DNA from: Nocardia higoensis NBRC 100133
GTDB taxonomy: Bacteria; Actinomycetota; Actinomycetes; Mycobacteriales; Mycobacteriaceae
DNA: 64,000 bases
Direction: 5' to 3'
NCBI RefSeq assembly: GCF_000308595.1
Contig: NZ_BAGA01000070.1
Location: 124,001 to 188,000, forward strand
A program made the position numbers and the translations under genes. The notes beneath the pieces are model-generated. The model had not been told where the DNA came from. It did no database searches and saw only the letters and a list, made by a program, of their open reading frames with translations. Below are positions 61,373 to 64,000 of the stretch, piece after piece; position 1 is the stretch's first letter, and each line of letters begins with the position of its first letter.

Positions 61373-62452
61373 TCAGCCCTTCGGCGGCGGGCACGCAGGG
61401 TTGTCGGCGACACCGCACATCTCGACGTGGAAGTAGCTGGGGATCGATGGCGGGGTCGTGTCGGCGTGCTGGTTGACGAGGTTGAATCCCAGATTGAACA
61501 CCAGCATGATCGCGTTCACCACGGTGGTCAGGGCGAGGATCCGCACGACGCTGACACCACGCTTCGAGCGCAGCCGCTCGATGCCGGCGTCGGAGATCAG
61601 CAGACCGTCCTCGCGGCGGAAGCAGTAGATCGAGATCGACAGCACTGTGACGACGGCGCCGAACACGATCCCTTCGTAGAGCGGGAACTGATCGAGGGTC
61701 CCGGGGAAGATCGACCAGGTGCTGTTCACGCGCATGTAGGTCCACAGGCCCTGACGCTGCAACATCTGCTCGATCGCGGTGTCGAGGACGAAGAAGAGCA
61801 GCAGCATCGACGCCACGATCCCGGCCTTGTTCAGCCGGGGGAATCGCTTGCGGGCGGCCTTGATCACCTTGTCGATGCCGACGACCGCCAACGGAAGGAA
61901 GAGCAGGTAGTCGGCGAGCGTGTACCAGATGGGCTGCGGGGTCTCCGCGCCTTTGGCGACCCACCCCGGAACATAGGGGCCCCACGATCCCATCTGGAAG
62001 AAGCCGGTGCTGTAGGCGAAAACGGGCCGGATCGCGTTCACGCCCACGTCCTGCCACGCCGCCAGCAGCCAGGCGATCAGGAACACGCCGATGGTGGGCA
62101 GCTGCCCCTCTCGTCGGGTCCTGCGGACCAGCCAGATCACGAAGGCCACCATGCCGACGACGCAGATCACTTCGGAGATCCTGATCAGGACCATGGTCGA
62201 GGTCGGGATCTCGTCGGGACCGTGCGGCACCGGCGCGAAGTCGTCGGACAGTATCCAGCGGATGTAGATGTAGAGCTGCAGCGCCACGATCAGCGCGCCC
62301 ACTCGCGCCAGCCAGACGATCGGGGGTGAATCCTGGGCTCGCGAGCCCTCGGCCGGTGTCGTGGTGGGGGAGTTCTCGGCGACCGGAGGATCCGCTTCCG
62401 GTGGCGCGCCGATCACGTCGTTGCTCGTCGCCTCGTCGTGTGCCTTGGTCAT
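61373..62452 (-). CDS. AveC-like membrane protein (spirocyclase family)
   Basis: A 359-residue integral membrane protein with about seven hydrophobic segments after a polar N-terminal ~45 residues. Features shared with actinobacterial spirocyclase AveC-family proteins are IYIRWILSDDF near the first helix, AAWQDVGVNAI, WGPYVPGWV and DQFPLYEGI. In avermectin biosynthesis AveC forms a spiroketal, but most homologues are uncharacterised and occur beside oxidoreductases, as here. The ALDH gene at 62502 lies just upstream on the same strand, 49 nt away, so the two are likely co-transcribed. Confidence 0.72.
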   Translation of the reverse strand: MTKAHDEATSNDVIGAPPEADPPVAENSPTTTPAEGSRAQDSPPIVWLARVGALIVALQLYIYIRWILSDDFAPVPHGPDEIPTSTMVLIRISEVICVVGMVAFVIWLVRRTRREGQLPTIGVFLIAWLLAAWQDVGVNAIRPVFAYSTGFFQMGSWGPYVPGWVAKGAETPQPIWYTLADYLLFLPLAVVGIDKVIKAARKRFPRLNKAGIVASMLLLFFVLDTAIEQMLQRQGLWTYMRVNSTWSIFPGTLDQFPLYEGIVFGAVVTVLSISIYCFRREDGLLISDAGIERLRSKRGVSVVRILALTTVVNAIMLVFNLGFNLVNQHADTTPPSIPSYFHVEMCGVADNPACPPPKG

Positions 62453-62501
62453 CGGTGACCTGCCTCTCCTGGTACCGTCGCTGCCCGTCGTGTGACGGTC
62501 G

Positions 62502-63968
62502 TCAGCCGACCGGCCACTGAATGGTCTTGTGCTGCAGGAACTCCGAAAGGCCGTGGGCGCCGAACTCGCGGCCGAGGCCGCTGCGCTTGTACCCGCCGAA
62601 CGGGCCGTGCGGGCTCAGGCCGCCGCCACCGCCGTTGATCACGACCATGCCGGTGCGCAGTTGCTGGGCGACGCCGTAGGCGCGGATCGGGTCCGCGGAC
62701 CACACCCCGCCTGCCAGGCCGAAGTCGCTGTCGTTGGCCAGCCGGACCGCCTCCGCGTCGTCCGCGAACGGGATCACCACCGCCACCGGCCCGAAGAACT
62801 CGCTGCGGGCGATGGTCATCGCGTTGTCGACGCCGACGAACAGGGTCGGTTCGAGGAAGTAGCCCCTGTTCAGGTGGCTGGGTCGTCCGCCGCCGTGGGC
62901 GATCCGCGCGCCTTCGGCGAGTCCGGTGCGGATCAGCGCCTCGACCCGCTCGCGCTGCACTTGCCGGATCAGCGGCCCCATCGACACCGCGGGGTCGGCG
63001 GGATCGCCCACCGTGATGTAGTCCAGCGCCGCTTCGACTCTTCCGACGAGTTCGTCGTGCAGTGATTCGTGGACGAGCACTCTGGTCATCAGGGCGCAGC
63101 CCTGGCCGGCGTGGGTGACGAAGCCGGACAGAACACTGTCGATCACCTTGTCCAGGTCGGTGTCGTCGAGCAGCACATTGGCGGACTTGCCGCCCAGTTC
63201 GAGCACCACCTTCTTGAGGGTGTCCGCACTCTGCTCGTAGACCTTGCGTCCGACGGTGTCCGAGCCGGTGAAGCTCACGATGTCGACGCCGGGATGGCGG
63301 GTGAGTGCCTCACCTGCGGCGACATCGCCGGTGATGATGTTGAGGACACCCGCGGGCACTCCGGCCGCCTCGGCGATCTCGCCGAGGATCAGCGCCTCGA
63401 AGGGGGTGTAGGGCGAGCACTTGAGCACCACGGTGCAGCCCGCCGCCAGCGCGGGCCCCACCTTGAACAGATTGAGGAACAGCGGGAAGTTGAACGCGGT
63501 GACAAGGGCGGCGACGCCGTAGGGTTCACGGACCACGACGCCCTGGCCGATGCCGCGCCCGATGGTCGGCAGCATCGGCGTCACGAAGTCGAAACCGGGC
63601 ACGACGCGGTGTGCGAGATCGGCGAAGTGCTCGATCGGTGCGCCGACCTGGAGGAACTCGGCCAGCATCCGGGTGGATCCGGCTTCGGCGATGCTCAGTT
63701 CGACGAGTTCGGGGCTGCGGCGGCGTAGTTCGGCCGCCATCGCGGAGAGCACCCCGGAACGTTCGGCGGGGGTCGTCCTCGGCCACGGGCCCTCGTCGAA
63801 GGCGCGACGGGCCGCCGATACCGCGTGCTCGACGTCGGCCGATGTCGCCTGTGGCACGGTGCCGATCGGCTCTTCGGTCGCGGGGTTGACGACGGTGATC
63901 CGCTCCGTCCCGTGGCCGCCTGTCCACTGCCCGTCGATGTACAGCTTGCCCAGCGGGGTTGTCGTCAT
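62502..63968 (-). CDS. Aldehyde dehydrogenase
   Basis: ALDH of 488 residues with FNFPLFLNLFKVGPALAAGC, FTGSDTVGRKV, active-site Glu in LELGGKSANVLL and Cys in HAGQGCALMTRVLV. LPTIGRGIGQGVVVREPYG is typical of a mycobacterial/nocardial subgroup often next to steroid or lipid genes. The ATG at 63968 is favoured over an upstream start since MTTTPLGKLYIDGQW is the normal N-terminus. It probably heads an operon with the AveC-like gene. Confidence 0.9.
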   Translation of the reverse strand: MTTTPLGKLYIDGQWTGGHGTERITVVNPATEEPIGTVPQATSADVEHAVSAARRAFDEGPWPRTTPAERSGVLSAMAAELRRRSPELVELSIAEAGSTRMLAEFLQVGAPIEHFADLAHRVVPGFDFVTPMLPTIGRGIGQGVVVREPYGVAALVTAFNFPLFLNLFKVGPALAAGCTVVLKCSPYTPFEALILGEIAEAAGVPAGVLNIITGDVAAGEALTRHPGVDIVSFTGSDTVGRKVYEQSADTLKKVVLELGGKSANVLLDDTDLDKVIDSVLSGFVTHAGQGCALMTRVLVHESLHDELVGRVEAALDYITVGDPADPAVSMGPLIRQVQRERVEALIRTGLAEGARIAHGGGRPSHLNRGYFLEPTLFVGVDNAMTIARSEFFGPVAVVIPFADDAEAVRLANDSDFGLAGGVWSADPIRAYGVAQQLRTGMVVINGGGGGLSPHGPFGGYKRSGLGREFGAHGLSEFLQHKTIQWPVG

Positions 63969-64000
63969 GCCGATGCGCCTTCGCCTGATCACTTATATCG

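Overview
The window is very GC-rich and densely packed. It carries a complete Mce lipid-import locus, several FadE/FadB-type genes, BVMO and P450 genes, and many TetR/IclR/LysR/CdaR-type regulators. This gene content and codon use point to a mycolic-acid actinobacterium (Mycobacteriales), most likely Nocardia, with Rhodococcus or Gordonia as alternatives. I saw no tRNA, rRNA or CRISPR array.

Region 1 (1-24.3 kb) is a lipid-catabolic island that runs into an mce operon. It encodes a long Baeyer-Villiger monooxygenase, two long-chain-type acyl-CoA dehydrogenases, an alpha-methylacyl-CoA racemase, a DUF2236 (MpaB/latex-clearing-protein family) oxygenase, a nitroreductase-like protein, a thiolase, a FadB-type bifunctional enzyme, an alpha/beta hydrolase, an enoyl-CoA hydratase and an ALDH. 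These are followed without a visible terminator by yrbE1A-yrbE1B-mceABCDEF, an Mce-associated gene and mkl. Six promoters here share one 30-bp layout: a -35-like hexamer ending in ACA, an 18-bp spacer and a TATGGT-like -10. Overlaid on each is the operator pattern ACA-N3-TGT-N4-ACA-N3-TGT. They face BVMO, acyl-CoA dehydrogenase 1, DUF2236-racemase, thiolase-fadB, echA and ALDH-mce, so import and catabolism look like one regulon. The enzyme set fits uptake of a methyl-branched or isoprenoid-like lipid, C=C cleavage to aldehyde and ketone ends, oxidation, and beta-oxidation with racemisation. The substrate is inference.

Region 2 (24.3-27.3 kb) has a small membrane protein, a TetR gene overlapping a GAPDH gene, and then relics of a tyrosine integrase and an IS110-family transposase.

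Region 3 (27.3-46.9 kb) looks like an aromatic meta-cleavage island. It has an extradiol dioxygenase, a C-C hydrolase-like protein, an HsaA-like flavin oxygenase, a flavin reductase fused to an IclR-effector-like domain, a hydroxyacyl-CoA dehydrogenase, a cyclase-family hydrolase, an SDR, an ALDH, a dipeptide-type ABC importer, a TetR and a frameshifted IclR gene. Three related 18-bp inverted repeats precede its forward operons. A LysR gene divergent from pcaF-pcaI-pcaJ-like genes closes it.

Region 4 (46.9-64 kb) is mixed: an Aer-type PAS protein, a CdaR-like regulator beside an ALDH, an exported Thr-rich protein with a partner, a P450 lacking usual P450 residues, an acyl-CoA oxidase, small stress and membrane genes (CsbD), a nitronate monooxygenase, a DUF1330 protein, an SDR, an AveC-like membrane protein and a final ALDH.
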